This document shows positions 6,488 through 7,795 of a stretch of 7,795 nt of DNA, piece by piece. The number at the start of each line of letters is the position of its first letter. The first letter of the stretch is position 1. Below the pieces are notes generated by a model. That model saw nothing but the letters and a program-made list of their open reading frames with translations. It did not search any database and was not told where the DNA came from. This stretch comes from Gammaproteobacteria bacterium (GTDB lineage: Bacteria > Pseudomonadota > Gammaproteobacteria > GCA-001735895), in NCBI GenBank assembly GCA_027293245.1, contig JAPUFZ010000311.1, positions 1-7,795 of the forward strand. Direction: 5' to 3'. The position numbers and the translations under genes were made by a program.

Positions 6488-7795
6488 ATGCAAAAAACAC
6501 CCCACAAGATTGGTTTCGTCAGCCTTGGTTGTCCCAAGGCAACAGTTGATTCTGAACGGCTGATAACCCAACTCCGAGCCGAAGGCTATGACCTGGTACC
6601 GGGCTACGATGAAGCCGATATGGTGATTATCAATACCTGTGGATTTATCGACTCGGCAGTCGAGGAATCTCTCGAAACCATCGCCGAGGCGTTGCGCGAA
6701 AATGGTAAGGTCGTGGTGACCGGCTGTCTCGGCGCAAGAGCTGGCCTGATCAGGGAAAAATTTCCTGACTTGCTGGCGGTAACCGGCCCACAGGCAAAGA
6801 ATGAGGTTATGCAAGCCGTGCACCGTCATTTACCCGCTCCGCATGATCCGTTTTTCGACCTGGTCCCGAAACAGGGGATCAAGCTGACACCCCAGCATTA
6901 CGCCTACCTGAAAATTTCGGAAGGCTGTAATCACCGCTGCAGTTTTTGCATTATCCCATCCTTTCGAGGGGACCTGGTCAGTCGCCCCATCGACGAGGTA
7001 ATGCAGGAAGCCGCACACCTGGCGGCATCGGGAGTCAAGGAAATCCTGGTTATTTCGCAGGATACAAGCGCCTATGGTGTGGATCTCAGGTACGCCACCC
7101 GATTTTGGCAGGGACAACCGTTGCAAACTCGTTTTCTTGACCTGGCACGGGCGCTCGGGCAATTCGGACTCTGGGTGCGACTACATTATGTCTACCCTTA
7201 TCCGCACGTCGACGATGTGATTCCACTCATGGCCGATGGCCTGATATTGCCCTACCTCGACATTCCGTTTCAGCACGCCAGCCTAAAAATATTAAAGGCG
7301 ATGAAAAGACCGGGCAATCGCGAGCGCGTATTGGAAAGGATTCATCGCTGGCGCGAGCTCTGTTCGGAACTGGTAATACGCAGTACATTTATCGTCGGAT
7401 TCCCCGGCGAAACCGACGATGATTTCCAGCATCTACTCGACTTTCTCGACGCCGCACAGCTTGATCGAGTCGGATGTTTCATTTATTCGCCGGTTGAGGG
7501 CGCCGCCGCTAACGACTTGCCCGACCAGGTCCAGGATGCGATAAAGCAGCAAAGATACGACCAATTTATGTTAAAACAGCAGGCTATCAGCACGGCCAAA
7601 CTACGCCAGCGGGTAGGACAGGAATTGCAGGTACTGGTAGAGGCGAAAATCGAAGATGGCTTTGTTGGCCGATCTTATGCCGATGCCCCCGAAATTGACG
7701 GACTGGTTTATATCGATGCTGAACAGGAACTGAAGATTGGAGAGTTTTACCAGGTGCGCATAACCGCCAGCGACGAATACGACTGTCACGGCCAC
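6488..7795 (+). CDS. rimO: Ribosomal protein S12 methylthiotransferase RimO (3' end cut by window)
   Basis: An uninterrupted frame of 436 codons running to the window edge, matching E. coli RimO (441 residues) throughout. RimO is a radical-SAM methylthiotransferase that adds a methylthio group to the beta-carbon of a conserved aspartate in ribosomal protein S12 (Asp89 in E. coli). The N-terminal domain carries the three cysteines for the auxiliary Fe-S cluster: C15 (GCPK), C51 (NTCGF) and C80 (GCLG). The radical-SAM CxxxCxxC is at C147, C151 and C154 ([10 protein letters not shown]). Further blocks are [37 protein letters not shown] and [13 protein letters not shown]-terminal TRAM domain (about 370-436), which binds the S12 substrate, includes the family's [13 protein letters not shown]. 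coli ends shortly after the equivalent point (EYDLWGSRV), so only a few codons should be missing. ATG 6488 lies 4 bases after the ubiC stop, with no clear Shine-Dalgarno sequence, suggesting coupling to ubiC. Confidence 0.96.
   Translation, partial: MQKTPHKIGFVSLGCPKATVDSERLITQLRAEGYDLVPGYDEADMVIINTCGFIDSAVEESLETIAEALRENGKVVVTGCLGARAGLIREKFPDLLAVTGPQAKNEVMQAVHRHLPAPHDPFFDLVPKQGIKLTPQHYAYLKISEGCNHRCSFCIIPSFRGDLVSRPIDEVMQEAAHLAASGVKEILVISQDTSAYGVDLRYATRFWQGQPLQTRFLDLARALGQFGLWVRLHYVYPYPHVDDVIPLMADGLILPYLDIPFQHASLKILKAMKRPGNRERVLERIHRWRELCSELVIRSTFIVGFPGETDDDFQHLLDFLDAAQLDRVGCFIYSPVEGAAANDLPDQVQDAIKQQRYDQFMLKQQAISTAKLRQRVGQELQVLVEAKIEDGFVGRSYADAPEIDGLVYIDAEQELKIGEFYQVRITASDEYDCHGH

Noticed and set aside
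6830..7162. 110-codon minus-strand open frame inside rimO
   Set aside because: The + strand here encodes the uninterrupted radical-SAM core of RimO, so the minus-strand frame is a shadow.

Overview
The window is a compact chromosomal housekeeping segment, most likely from a gammaproteobacterium. Three things point there: HslV, HslU, UbiE, UbiB and RimO all read as close relatives of the Escherichia coli proteins; a UbiJ is present; and the order hslV-hslU-DUF971-ubiE-ubiJ-ubiB is typical of that class. I cannot place it at genus level. Base composition looks moderate and even throughout. I see no mobile element, phage gene, tRNA, rRNA or CRISPR array, and no gene-free stretch longer than about 70 bases.

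Left part (1-1866, + strand): the 3' end of hslV, then hslU overlapping it by four bases, then a small DUF971 (GBBH-like N-terminal domain) gene behind a strong ribosome binding site. HslV and HslU form the two-part ATP-dependent protease.

Middle part (1935-5049, + strand): ubiE, ubiJ and ubiB, a ubiquinone block. UbiE is the C-methyltransferase, UbiJ the SCP2-domain lipid-binding accessory factor, and UbiB the membrane-anchored atypical kinase/ATPase. ubiJ and ubiB overlap by four bases and are probably translationally coupled. A weak candidate promoter lies before ubiE.

Right part: one minus-strand gene (5046-5789) encodes an unrecognised, probably periplasmic protein of 247 residues. It has a signal peptide, an acidic linker, and two copies of a ~57-residue unit with matching cysteine pairs. 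It meets ubiB tail to tail, with the stop codons sharing the palindrome CTAG. Diverging from it is ubiC (chorismate lyase, the first committed step of ubiquinone synthesis), followed after 4 bases by rimO (ribosomal protein S12 methylthiotransferase), which is cut by the window edge only a few codons from its expected end. The divergent spacer carries an imperfect inverted repeat that includes TTGACT on both strands.

Overall, four ubiquinone genes (ubiE, ubiJ, ubiB, ubiC) lie within about 4.5 kb, interrupted only by the unknown secreted-protein gene. That gene is the one item here that may be undescribed. The rest is well-known biology, and I see no convincing new multi-gene system.
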